Positions 45,961 through 59,500 of a DNA stretch of 64,000 bases are shown piece after piece. How positions within the stretch are numbered: the first letter of the stretch is position 1; the number at the start of each line of letters is the position of its first letter. The translations under genes and the position numbers were made by a program. Below the pieces are notes generated by a model. The model was not told the DNA's origin. It did not search any database and saw nothing but the letters and a program-made list of their open reading frames with translations. This stretch comes from Pegoplata infirma (lineage: Eukaryota; Arthropoda; Insecta; Diptera; Anthomyiidae), in contig OY992540.1 of NCBI GenBank assembly GCA_963921195.1, positions 172,579,896 to 172,643,895 of the forward strand. The letters are read 5' to 3'.

Positions 45961-47200
45961 GGGGCATTCCAAGCCAAATCACTCACTTTTAGACCCGACC
46001 CCTTTCCATTTATTTTATTTTTGGATATGTTTTAGTACTTATTAAATGCAACTTGGACACCAATTTTCAGCCTTTTATTTCAAGACGGTGTTGAGTAATC
46101 AATTTTTCAAAATTGCGATTTGTAAAAAAAAAATTAAAAAATTGAAATTTGTAATTAATTTTGACCATTAAAAATATAGATATATTAAAAAAGTTGGACA
46201 ACGTTTTGTTGGTATTTAAATGTAGTTTTAGAAAAAAAAATATGAAACAATTATTCGAAGTAATTATCACTTATTTTTTTAAGTTTAAAAATTAAAATCG
46301 ACTTTTTGAAAAAGTCCGAAACCTTCGATTTTTTTAAAAAAAAAAAACTATAAAAATTCTACTCTAAATTACGCAACATTAAAGCCATAACTCGAGATGT
46401 GATCACAATTCTTTCTATTTTTTTTATATTTTTAAAATTGCACCCTTTAATTTATCGGCTCTGATTTATTTTATATGGTGCTCAAAAAAAAATTAATTGG
46501 TAGATAATGACCCTAACTTACCCTAGATATATTCATTTCGAGGTAAAAATACGTCTCACAAAAATTTAGGACGATCGGAAATGGGTAAGGCGTTTAGCAT
46601 TGTCCTTGAAGTTTAAAAAAACGGATTACAAGGAAAAAGATTAATTTTTTTCTGTTTTCGCAATTTTTTTTGGTATTTTAAGTTAAGTTTTAATTCAAAT
46701 GATTACAGAATTATGATGTGGAGTAAAATGCCTCTCTTATAAGGTACCAAAAACTAAAATCGGTTGAAAATCAGCTAAGTTATTACAACTTCCCCAGGCA
46801 TCTAACGTTTGGCAGACCTCTCGAATTTCGGTTTGTGATCAAATTTCGTAAACAATACCATATGGTTTTTGTTTACTACTTTTTCAAACGCCATTTGTTG
46901 GACTACTCTATGACTCTGATTATAAACTCCGAAAATTAGTTTAGCGGCTTCGCTAAATAAAGTTTTTTGTGTATTAAGCATTTTTCCAGTTATAATATTC
47001 GAATTTCAAGTCGACATAACTCGCGAAACAGATCTCGCCGACAAAAAATCACCCTAATATTTTCGATTTGTAATCAAAAGATCTATCTCTGGTAAAAATT
47101 TGGGATCAATCCGACCAATGCCAGGAAACTCAACTTAAGCCGAATTAATTCAAGCATGAATTAATTCATTAATTTAAAAATAATGTGAATTAATACACAA
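45961..47200. other. Unclassified repeat-like DNA upstream of the gene
   Basis: Begins GGGGCATTCCAAGCCAAATC near 45961. No inverted partner, tandem structure or gene seen. TCACCCTA near 47050 mirrors TAGGGTGA near 5803 but no shared TSD was found. The sequence from about 47155 is simple TTAATTCA-rich DNA; the promoter of the gene should lie between here and 47436, but I cannot place it. Confidence 0.35.
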
Positions 47201-47435
47201 ATTGAATTAATTCTTCAAAGGTCTGGTTTTACAAAAAAAAAAAACAACGATGCATCGTTTTTGCTGTCTGCTGCTTACTGCTGCATTGTGACGAAACAAA
47301 AACCCTGTTTCCACACTATGTATGTACTGTAGAAAGAACTCATGAATGTCTGAATTGACACAATTATGAAGAAGAAGAAGCAGTATTTGTGATTTTTTTG
47401 TAAAAAGTTTAAAAAAAATCCTTTTTAATATAAAA

Positions 47436-47520
47436 ATGGATTCTACCAATAGAGTTTCATTACAACATATTATATTGGATGAAATTGCATTAGAAGGATT
47501 GGAGGGCATTACATTACCTT
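47436..47520 (+). CDS. GTF3C1: GTF3C1-like exon 1
   Basis: Residues 1-28 plus the first base of codon 29 (phase 1). Encodes an acidic helix typical of the family start (ILDEIALEGLEGITLP, residues 13-28). Donor T|GTAAGT is consensus. Intron 1 is 69 bp, acceptor CCACTAG. No signal peptide, as expected for a nuclear factor. Confidence 0.9.
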
Positions 47521-50500
47521 GTAAGTAAACAATTTCACAAACTATGTACGCTGAATTAATAATAACTTAACAATATTTGTTACCACTAGCTCTATGGGTT
47601 TATTTGAGTAAGTCATTCAACGCATCATTTCCTCTGCCTGAACATTTGAAACAACAAGTATGGAAATTTATTTTGAAAGTCGGGAAACATTTACAATTCT
47701 TTGAGTTGCCCACAGAACGAGAAACTGTAAAATTATATGATCGGTATCAATATATGGATCCAGATTTAGGTGTACCACTAGCCCCGGTAAATATTTCTAA
47801 TATTTTTTTATTTTAATGAGTCAAAGCAAATTGATACAAGTGGAAAAATTATGTAAATTAAAAATTTTTTTAGACGGTGCCTTCGGAGCAACCATGGCAC
47901 AATAATAAATATAGTTTTACAATGGGAGCAACTAAGTTTCCTGGGGATTGCTTTATGGTTTAACTTGGTTTAACTCTAGATTACATACTAATTTCTAAAA
48001 ATTAACTTCGTTGATAGATCTCATTAAGCAGTTTGCAGCGAAACAAAAATCAAAAATCCGCGAGAAATGTTTCGCAAGATACATATATCGCTTTAAAGTT
48101 AAAAACAAAATTGCTTATATCTCCGCTTTTAATGATCTGATCGGGATAAATTTAGTACCGTTGGAAAGGTAAACTACCCAGTCGGCAAAAAAATAACAAT
48201 AACACTGCTGACTCTCCCTTTATAAAATTGCTGACATCAACTTTTCAAAATGCTGTCACAATTATTCAAAATGTCCCTAATGGTATGTCAGCAGCTGGTG
48301 GCCACCGATACTGGTGGGCACTGCTAACCAACTGCTGATATGTCATTGTATGAAGATGACACCAATTTTATAAAGGGAGGTATACAAATTTGGTAAAAAT
48401 TAATAAAACAAGAATATTAAAAATAAAAAAAAATGTATGGGACCGCCATAAGGGTTCCCTGCAAACAATAAGGCGATATATCGACGAAAACATATTGCGA
48501 CAATACGTAAATTTATCATTTCAATAGTATTTTTATTATATCGCCGTTTTCTCATATTAATATGCCGATAAACAAAAAAATAATATTGAAAATGTTTATT
48601 TCCTTGTTCATTTAAAATAAAATAATTTATCAAGTACAACAAGAAATCTTTGAAAGAATAAAAATTTGGTCGAAAACCGCAAATTTGCCTTCTTAGATAA
48701 AATAAAAAATTCAGCGAATGTTGCGGATATATTTTTCAGGTGAATGCAAATATTTTTAGTTTTGTTAACATGACCAAAATATGAATGAAACAAATAATGT
48801 CTATTTTCAGCTTTAGGGAATCGATATAGCTGTATCGCCGGATTATCATTTTAGTGATATTCTGGCGATACATACAAATCATTAAGTTTTCGTTTAAATG
48901 ATTATTTGGCGATATCAATTCGAATTGATTTTTGCTTGTTTTTATTTACTATACATAGTTTTTAAAATTTGCATTTCATTATTTCACAGACTAATGATTC
49001 AATTGTACGTTACAAATGTGTACCAATATTAGATGGTCACATCATTGGTTCATGTGAATTCTACAAGGAACGCAAACCAATATCATTTGATTTAATAAAG
49101 GATCTCAATCCAGAAAGTGTAAATAAAATGTGTGTTTTATCTATTTTTGGTTTATACATAAATTTAAATGTCGATTTATTTGAATTTTAGATGGGGCAAT
49201 AAATTCATTATAGTAGCATCACAGGAATTGCGCTTCAAAGCATTAACACCTGATAATGTACCACGGCCCAAGGATTTAACACCTGTTCAGTATTGTATTT
49301 GGGAGGCTATAGGTCGTTCTCGATTTAATGGAGAGACTACATCTGGAACAGGCTCTTTAACACATTTTTGTAAAGATTCTACAATGGTCTTTTATATTAA
49401 GTAAGTATATAAAAATCAATAAATTTATATAAATTCCGAGTTACTTATATTATTTTTTTTAATTGAAGAAACAAGCTTATAGGATATGGTATCATTAGTC
49501 ATCAAATGCTTAACGAAAAACGTGCCGATCGCTTGACTGTAACAACTTTGTTAACTTTACCTCGTTTTTATCCCACTAATCGTAGTACATTGGTTAGCAT
49601 GGTGGAAAAACTTTTTGTTACACTAAAAGACCAACCCGATCATACTATGACCCTTTTAGAAGCTAGATCATTTTTTCCATCTTTTGAACGACAAAAATCT
49701 TTTAAAAAAGCCATGTTAACTCATTTATTTCGACAAATATTCGAAACACGTGTAAGTTTTAAATAAACAAATAAAAAATCATACGATTATTAACTTTTCC
49801 TTATTTTATATTATGATGAAGTCTGTTCCATATTATGAAGTTTATCCTAACTCGAAGAGAAAACATAATGGCAGCAGTCGAACAGTTACTATGGTCAGTT
49901 TAAGACATCCAGAAAAATCCATAAATGATTTGTTTGAAAATATTGAAAATGAACACGATAAAGCGGAGGAAAAATCTGGTAAGTATTTTAAATTACACAC
50001 ACAGTGGACAGTTCTTTGAGTTATTTTATATACCGATATACTGCGAGAACATGCCAAGGGGGGGGGTAATTTTAAGCCCCCCTAAAATAAAATTCCGATG
50101 TGATCTTTTAAAACGCCAAACACGTATACTTTTTTTCGTCTCCTCTCACAAATTCAAACGTCAGAACCCCGTAAATTTATACTATACACCACACTGTGAT
50201 ACAGGGTATAATAAGTTTGTGCTGATGTTTGTAACTACCCGAAATAGACCCATAGACACTACTACTCCTAGACCCACCTTTAAGTATACCAATCGACTCA
50301 GAATCACTTTTTGAATCGATTTCAAACTTAAGCCTCTCTTGGCCCAAGGACGAAATTGGAAAAAATCGGTCCATATTTAGACCTAGCCCCCATACAAATC
50401 CTTTTTAGTTTTGGCTCAAATGACTCTTATAACCGTATTATAATAGGTATCTTTTCGATACCTGGCAGGTAAACGTGTTTTGTCTTTACAAATCACCATT

Positions 50501-53500
50501 CCGAATTTTAAAGCAATCGGAATAGTTCTTCTTGTAGCCCTCATACAAACCATCTTCCCGATTTTTAAATTAATCTTTTAAATTTCATGAAAATTGAAAA
50601 TATTTAATTAAAATTGTGTTTGTGTATGTTAAACGCGTACTTTAATATCCTTATCAAATCTGATTATCATCGGACCAGTTTTGGACATAGGCCCCATGTG
50701 CAAAATTTCGCCAATTTTCCGGCAAACTCTGGTGTAGGGTATTATATGGTCGGTCTTGACCGACTATAATTTTCTTACTTGTTTTTATACCCTCCAACCA
50801 CCGAAATATCGGTCTAGGACCACATAAAGTATATATTTTATTGATCAGTGATCGATTCTAAGACATTCTAGCGATGTCCGTCCGTCCGTCTGTAGGAGAC
50901 ACGATAATAATAATAAATAACAGAGCTAGAATTCCGAAGTTTGGCACGAAAATGTCTTATATTTCTAGGCAGGTTAAATTCGGAAATGGGCAAAATCGGA
51001 CAAAGGGGAAAAAAGTTCCCCTTGGAGAACTAATCCAACCTAAGAAAAACCGCACATTTTGCAGGGTTTTTTGTACTTTTGCTAAGCAAGTGCAACATTT
51101 TTATCTCAGAAGAAGTTCAAAATCGCAAATGGAAGGTGCCCCAAACGTCTCCCATCAACCCCCCCCCCCCCCCCCACAACAAAAAAGATGCCCCTAGATT
51201 TTTTAAATATTTTTTTACATTTTGGAGGGTATAAAAGATTCGGCACAGCCGAATGTAACACTCTCACTTGTTGAGTTATACTTTGTAATTTTAAGCACTT
51301 TTTTTATTGTAGGCACCAAAATAATTAAAATTTACCTGTACCCAATATATCAACCCTGCAGGAAAAGTGTGTCACTCGATCCGAAATTACCTATCCCGTG
51401 ACTGGTGAAAACGGGACATATCACTAAAGTACCTATCACGTGACAGATGATAATTGGACTTATCACTAAAAAACAAAACTAAATTTTCCAATTTTATCAA
51501 GTCTCGGACACAAATTAATTATTTTTTTTGCGTTTTGTAGTAAAAAATTTCATCAAAAATGATTTTAGAAAAAAAAAAAATTCATAAATTTTGAAAAATT
51601 TTACAATTGTTCTGAAAATTTTCAAAATCCGTAAATTGAGTCTATCTGACAATTTTACATATATGAACATTAGGGTGGGTCAATTTGTTCGAGACCAAAA
51701 ACCGTGACAAAGCGTATAGCAAAATCGTAATCTACGGGAAATTCTAAGAACTTTTCCCAAAGAAACCATGGTTCTAAAATCAAAATCGAGCTTCCGGGTT
51801 TTTAAGTGGAAATTTGGTGCTCAGGAAATCCGAAAATAATGCAATTTTTTTGGAAATATTCATTGCAATTCATTGCAATTGGTGAATGGTAGACCTGTAT
51901 CGCTGGAAGAGGGCTTATTTTAAAGGAAATTTTCTCAGCTTTCTATATCTGTGCTCATTTATAGAAAATTATGTGCCTAAATAATGGTTTTGGAGGTTTA
52001 TGTCAAAATAAAAATAGTCAAACTGTTAAAAAACCTAAAACTGTCACGATTTATCTATATAAAACTTAAAAAAAATTATTTAACTAAATTGTAATTCAAA
52101 ATTGAGTTAAAAAAATAATTGCATTTTTAAATTGGTTAAAAGAAAATTTATTTAACAAAACCTATGTCAAAACTGAACGAAAAAATTAAAAAACAAGTAA
52201 GAGTGTTAAATTCGGCTGTGCCGAATCTTGTATACCCTCCAACATGCAAAAAAAAAAAAACTGCAGGGGCGTTTTACTTTTTTCTGGGGGGGGTCAGGGG
52301 GTCGCTTGTAGTAATTGAGGGGGGGGCAAATTTTCCCTCGAATTTGTGTTTAAAAATTAATTCTTATGCTTTTTGCACTAAAGAAATACAAGATTATCAT
52401 TATTTTAAAAAAAAATGTTTTATTCCACGCCCATAAAAGGGGGCGGGCCGAAAAACGAAATTTTCTAATTCTCTGGGTCCAAATGCAGGACTTTGAACTT
52501 TTTGTGGCATACAAATGTTGCATTTGTTAAACAAAAACACAAAAAATCATGTAAAAATATGGTATTTTCACAGAGGTTTGTTTAGTTCTTCAAGGGGGAA
52601 CTTTTTTCCCCCTGGTCCGATTTTGCTCATTTCCGAACTTAACCTGCCTATGAACATAAGACATATTCGTGCCAAATGTCGGGAGTCTAGCTCTTTTATT
52701 TTGGACTGCATCGTGTTAACTACAGACGGACAGACGGACGGACAGACGGACGGACGGACATCGCTAGAATGTCTTAGAATCGATCACTGATCATAAATAT
52801 ATATACTTTAAGGGGTCCTAGACCGATATTTTGATGCGTTACACACGGAATGACAAAGTGAGTATACCCCCATTAGACTGGGTCGAAATCCTACAAAGTC
52901 TAAGGATCGATTGTCCTTAGTGCGGGAAAGTGGTAATGGGGTAATATAAGCATTTTATGGAAGACAACTTTTTAGTCGATCAAAAACTCTATTAGCGCAT
53001 CGGTGGTCAAAATTGAGATTTTGGTAAAAATGGCCAAATTTTAAAAAAAATTTTAAAAATATAAATTTCATTTTCTTGCTCAATAAAAAAAAAATTTTAT
53101 TGCATTTGATACTAATAACTTATGTATTAAATATTGGAATTTTATGCCATCATTAACATATTTTTATTTAAGATACAAAAAAAAATCATATTTTTGACGC
53201 GGTTCTAAAAACCACTTTTTTTTAATTTAATTTTTATTTTTTATTAAAATTGCAAAATATATCAATTTTATTACTAAATGTTATTGAAAACATCATAAAG
53301 ACTAAAGATTTAAATTTTTGCGAAAATCCGTTCGGTAGTTTTTTGTGGGGAGCGGTTTCAATTGAGCGGATTTCAAGGAAATCGTATTTTTTGCCATTTT
53401 TTTGAGTTTTTATTTTTTATAAACTACATTATTGTACAAATTGACCAATATTATGCTCTATCTTGTTCCATTTGATCATGGTAACTTAGTTTTGAAACGA

Positions 53501-56500
53501 TAGATTTATAGGACATCTTTAACCCTAATCGGTCAGCGGCCAAAAGTGTCCCGTACTGAGTTTTTTAGGTTTTAACTACTGTTTAATGAAGTTAATGGTT
53601 GCAAAATCATGTTTTTGTTGAATATTGTGTTGTATAATCTTTTATTTAATCATATTGACTTAATTTTGAAACATACATATTTTTGGACATCTTTAACCCT
53701 TATGTGCATGCAACCAAAAATGTCCCCTACCAAAATTTTCATGTTTTTCACAAATAAAAAAAAAAAAAAAATTTTTGTATTCAAAATAGTCATAAATAAT
53801 TAATTGAATAATTTTGATATTGCCGAAAGCGTTAACCCTTCTGAAATAAAGGTCAAAAGTGGCCCACTAACAGATTTTTAAGCCGAAATGATAACATTGA
53901 ATTAGGATTACGTGCGGACTAATTTTGTTTTAATAAAACTAAAATTTTTTGAAATTATATCACACGCAACCATTCATTTCATATACATATTTATTAATGT
54001 CATTTTAAGACTACACAAAAAAAAACTTTGTCAAATTACAAGGAAAAGTCTCGTAATCCCATTTTACCAATATTTGACAGTTTTCCTTGTTTTTTAACAA
54101 ATTGAAATTAATATTCTTTTTTGTAATTTTACAATTTTTTTTTGTAATTTTACAAATCCAAGATAATTTAAAAAAAAAAAATCTACTAAATTCACGAGAA
54201 TTCCTTGTAATTTTAATTGCGCCAAAAAAACTGTTAATATACCAAATTATTGGTAAAAAGCTTGTAAAATTACTAGGAATTCTCGTAAAATAGGAGGTAG
54301 CAAAAAATCTAGTAAAATTACGAAACAAAAAATCTTGTAAAATTACTAGGAATTTTTGTCAAAAAAAAGTTACACGTTTTTCTTGTAATTTTACAAGGTT
54401 TTTTTTAGTGTAGACTAAATGCCCATTCGTTTTCACACTTAGCTTTAGCCCCGATCAACGACGAGGATGTGGTTATAAATGACCCCATTTTGAGGTGTTT
54501 AAGTTTTTTTTGTTGTTTTTTTTATATTTTTTTTATATTTTTTTGTGTTTTTATATATTTTTTTATGTACAGTAGGGTTATGACTCATTTTTGACAAAAT
54601 TTTTACCTATCACCACGTGATAGACCATACAAAAATAATATTAAAAATCGTATTTGCGGGTCATTTTGGAAAAAAAAAACCTTCCGCACCAAACGCAATT
54701 TCTAAAAAGTCACAGATATTTTTGTTGTTTTAAGTCCTATTTTTTAAAAAAATAAGGTAATTTTAACCCTTCCAATAAATGAATTATATAAAAAAAAATC
54801 TTGTAAACAATTACGAATAAAAATAATGCCACTCGGACTTTTACTTTTGGAGCTACATGCTGCAAAAATTGACGTTATAAATAGTTAACTTTATGCAGTT
54901 AAGGATTAAACCGCCAAATTTGAATCTTCAAGGAGTCAAAAAAGTCCCTCCATAAAGCATTCGTCATTTTGACCTAAATAGCTTTTCCTACGCATCGTTT
55001 GGGTCTCATATTTTCTTAGTTTCAATTAAATTAAGAAAATATAGACCAAATTTTATCTCGTTTGGTGCATTTTTGAAAATGCAATTCTTAATATTTTTAT
55101 AGCCTTTTTGGCTAGGGCAGGTAAATTTTGATATTTGCAAAAAAAATGCAAAAAGTCATAACCCTAATGTGCAGGCTTATGCCTTAAACTTTAATTTTAA
55201 ATTGCGATTTTCACTCAAGTGAGGTTAAATTAGAGCGAGACAATAAAGTAGATCTCCCCGTGTAAAAATGTATTAGATCTTATCTGATCTGTTCATATAT
55301 GTCCATATATGATCGTATCTGATTGCATATAATTATATCTGAAATGTCCAAAATCGAGATCTAATTATATCTCGGATTTGGTCAACATTGCCAAATCCGA
55401 GATATAATTAGATCTCGATTTTGGTCATTTTAGATATATTTATATCTAATCAGACATGATCATATATGAATAGATATAAACAGATTAAATAAGATCTAAT
55501 CCATTTTTACATGGGTCTGTTTTTAAAACAAAAATAAACATAAAGTTACTCAAAATGGGGTCATTTATTTCACAACTTCCTCGTCGTTGATCGGGGGTAA
55601 ATCTAAGTGTGAAAATGGACACTTAGTCTAGTCTTCAAATTTTAATTTTAAGGATAATTTGTTTAATGGCTTTTTTTACATTAAGAAATATATGAAATGA
55701 ATGATTGCGTGTGATATAATATCAAAAAATTTTAGTTTTATTAAAACAAAATTAATCCGCACATAATCCTAATTCTTAAAAATCTGTTAGTGGGCCACTG
55801 TTGTCCTTTATTTTAGAAGGGTTAACGCTTTCGGCAATATCAAAATTATTCAATTAATTATTTATTACTATTTTGAATACAAAAATGTGTGTTTTTTTTA
55901 TTTGTGAAAAACATGAAAATTTTGGTAGGGGACATTTTTGGTTGCATGCACACAACGGCGTATACAGGACTGTTTTTTCAGGGCCCAACAACAACAACAA
56001 AAAAAAATTTGTTGTTTTTTTCGTGAGATTCGTGGTTTCCAATACATATAAAAAAAATATTTTTTTTGTTGTTGTTGTTGGGCCCCCCCCTGTATACGCC
56101 GATGCATGCACATAAGGGTTAAAGATGTCCAAAAATATGTATGTTTCAAAATTAAGTCAATATGATTAAATAAAAGATTATACAACACAATATTCAACAA
56201 AAACATGATTTTGCAACCATTAACTTCATTAAACAGTAGTTAAAACCTAAAAAAACTCAGTACGGGACACTTTTGGCCGCTGACCGATTAGGGTTAAAGA
56301 TGTCCTATAAATCTATCGTTTCAAAACTAAGTTACCATGATCAAATGGAACAAGATAGAGCATAATATTGGTCAATTTGTACAATAATGTAGTTTATAAA
56401 AAATAAAAACTCAAAAAAATGGCAAAAAATACGATTTCCTTGAAATCCGCTCAATTGAAACCGCTCCCCACAAAAAACTACCGAACGGATTTTCGCAAAA

Positions 56501-59500
56501 ATTTAAATCTTTAGTCTTTATGATGTTTTCAATAACATTGAGTAATAAAATTGATATATTTTGCAATTTTAATAAAAAATAAAAATTAAATTAAAAAAAA
56601 GTGGTTTTTAGAACCGCGTCAAAAATATGATTTTTTTTTGTATCTTAAATAAAAATATGTTAATGATGGCATAAAATTCCACACACAAAAAAATAAAAAA
56701 TGAGTTTTGATTAAAAATTGCTCAAATCGATTAAAATGTTAATTAGATTTGCTCTAATTAAAAAAATGATAATAGTAATTAAAAAATTTAATAAAAATTT
56801 AAAACTGAAAATAATTAAAAAAGTAATTAATAGTATTAAACAAATTAATAAAAATTATTGCTCAAAATCAGTATAAAATTACGCCCACTTAAAAAAAAAA
56901 AAACAAATATAAATTAAAAACAAAAATGTGTTTATTATTAACAAAATAAAAACTTATTAAATATAATAAATAAATATTTAAAGCATCAAAAATGTGTTTG
57001 ATTAGATTTTTGTGTCATTTTCCTCCGTTGTTGTTTGCCGTTTACCAAGATCTTCTTGTGGAGCTTCTTTGTTTTATTTTTACACTAATATTCACCTTTT
57101 TCATTTATTTATTCAATTTCAATTGTTCTCGTTCATTTTAAATAACAAAATTAATACCGATTCAGATATAAATTTGATAAAAATGCATTTTCATTAATTT
57201 AATCTTTATAAAAATATATTTTCACTTTTTCTGTTTTGTATTGCGTGTGTAAGAAGAAGCATGCAAAAAAATCAGAGATGTTTACATACAAAACAATTAA
57301 AAATTTTAATTATATCAAATTTTTAATTCTATTAAAACTTTTAATTAAAAAATGTTCCTTGTTATTTTTTTCTGTGCAATATTTAATACATAAGTTATTA
57401 GTAGCGGTTCTCACCCTTGATAGAAAACAAGAAAAGAATCGGAGAATTGAAGAAAACAAGAAAATGTTTGACAGATACAACAACAAAATACATGGTGACT
57501 TGTTTTTCTCATTTTCTTGGTTTCTTCTTTTCTACATAGAAAATTTCTTCGACTTGATGCTTGAGTAAGTTGAAGTAAAGAAAAAAATAAAAGTTCCTAG
57601 ACCAACAAAACAGCTGATTAGAGAGGAATTTAATTATTTTTAGATATTTTCAGACTTTTTATACGAAATTTGAAATGAAACTTAAGTGATTAATTATATT
57701 TTTACTAAAAATCACGTTGTTTAATATTATTTCGTGGTTTTAATTATGTAAAATATTTTGAGGTTATAGAAAATGTTAGTGTGCGCAAATTTTTTTAAAC
57801 AGTTGTTCACTCTTTAGTGGAAAAAATCGGTAGAAAGTTTTCTTGTAGGAAATTTCCTCAAAAGTTTTCTATCAAGGGTGAAAACCGCTAGTATCAAATG
57901 CAATAAATTTTTTTTTTATTGAGCAAGAAAATGAAATTTATATTTTTAAAATTTTTTTTAAAATTTGGCCATTTTTACCAAAATCTCAATTTTGACCACC
58001 GATGCGCTAATAGAGTTTTTGATCGATTAAAAAGTTGTCTTCCATAAAATGCTTATATTACCCCATTACCACTTTCCCGCACTAAGGACAATCGATCCTT
58101 AGACTTTGTAGGATTTCGACCCAGTCTAACCCCCATACTGTAGTTGGAGGGTATAAAAATATCGATTTTTTAAAAACTAATTTTTTGATTAAAAAGTTCT
58201 TCAACTTAAAAAAAAATATAAATATAATAATAATGAAAAATGTGTTTAAAAATATATATCGGCCAAACCGGGAATCGAACCCTGGGATTCTGTGTCACAA
58301 AGCACGACATAACGACACTTGATAACTAATGCGTGCCGGCAGCCTAAGTTCGAATCCTGGCGATGCCCATCAAATTATTTTATTTTTTTTGCTTTTTTTA
58401 AATTTTTTTTATTTATCTATTTAATATGAAAATATATGAAAATATATGAAAAATATTATTTTCATCGATTTTATGTTAAAATGTAATTAAAAAAAAAGAA
58501 TTATAAAAAAAAATAATTAAATAATACGTAGTTGAATACAAAAAATTAACAAAAATAAAAAAAATATTGGCCTAGACGGTATTTGAACTTTGGGGTCTAG
58601 GTCGCACAACGACATATCCACTATACCACAACAGCACTTATTAACTTAAGAGCTTAAAACGAGTTTTGGTACTTGAAGCACATGATCAAACACATTAAAA
58701 TTAACTTTCAAAACATTTTTATATATTGTCAAAAACTCAAAGAAAGTAGGAAATCCTCCACCTCACTTGCAATTAGCTCTTAATTTGTTTTTTGTCAAAT
58801 TACTAGAAAAAGTCTCGTAATCCCATTTCACCAATACAGTAGAATCTCGCAAATTAGAACCACTTTGTTCCTCGGGTAGTTCTAATTTCTGAAAAGTTCT
58901 AATTTCTGGACATTTTTTTTTTTTTTCAAAGAAAATGATAAAATAATAATAAAATCAGTTACGACTGCTTTATTTTATCACAAAATTATTTTTTTGTTAA
59001 TATTAAATTACTATAACACATTAAATTTGTAGAAAACACTTTTAAGGGCTTTTAAATGAGAAATAACAGGCGTTACATCGATTATATCATCGTCACTGCT
59101 ATTTGATCCGTCATTAAACCCATCTTCATTCCATTTTTTGATTTCTCTTACACTTATGGAATTGTAAAATAAAAACAAAAAAGAAAGTCCAGAAATTAGA
59201 ACCATTGGTTCTAATTTGAGAGCGTTAACTACATACAATTCGGGTTTTCCCCTATTTAGTTAAAAAAAACTATAAAAAAAAAATTTTTGTAGTGTAAATA
59301 AAAACAAAAAAAAAAAAACTTCCAGAAATTAGAACCACAGGTTCTAATTTTAGAGCGTCAAATACATTAAAATAGCCGGTTCTAATATCTGGACAGTTCT
59401 AATTTGTGAGAGTTCTAATTTGTGAGATTCTACTGTATTTGACAGTTTTCCTTGTTTTTTAACAAATAATTTTCTATCGAAATTTACATTTTTTTGCAAT

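Larger units (their letters stand above)
52874..58128. mobile_element. 5.3-kb foldback, TAGACTGGGTC ends, 8-bp TSD
   Basis: Left TAGACTGGGTCGAAATCC, right GGATTTCGACCCAGTCTA, with perfect ACCCCCAT at 52866-52873 and 58129-58136. Left arm about 52874-54013, right arm about 55560-58128 enlarged by three insertions (55951, 56682, 57404). The loop contains CCGATCAACGACGAGGATGT near 54452, inverted near 55575, and a palindromic MITE (55257). The two TIRs of this and the enclosing 10.2-kb foldback share TAG-N2-TGGGTC. Non-coding. Confidence 0.9.
52192..58157 (-). mobile_element. HINE split by a 5.3-kb foldback
   Basis: Minus-strand: AACAAGTAAGAGTG, hairpin TTCGGC-TGT-GCCGAA, TATACCCTCCAACATGC, G-rich runs (52287-52326), CCACGCCCATAAAAGG, (GACG/GACA)n at 52726-52760, then AGTATACCCCCAT. 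After the 52874-58128 insertion it continues ACCCCCATACTGTAGTTGG, AGGGTATAAAAAT. The 63406-63649 copy shows the uninterrupted junction. Confidence 0.88.

Noticed and set aside
5803..47056. TAGGGTGA near 5803 and TCACCCTA near 47050 as ends of a 41-kb element
   Set aside because: Flanking 8-mers (ATGAGTAT and ATATTTTC) do not match and the similarity does not extend inward.
49130..49190. Alternative donor one base later at ATG|TGTG
   Set aside because: Not a GT donor; only AT|GTGTGT preserves the frame into WGNKFIIVASQ.
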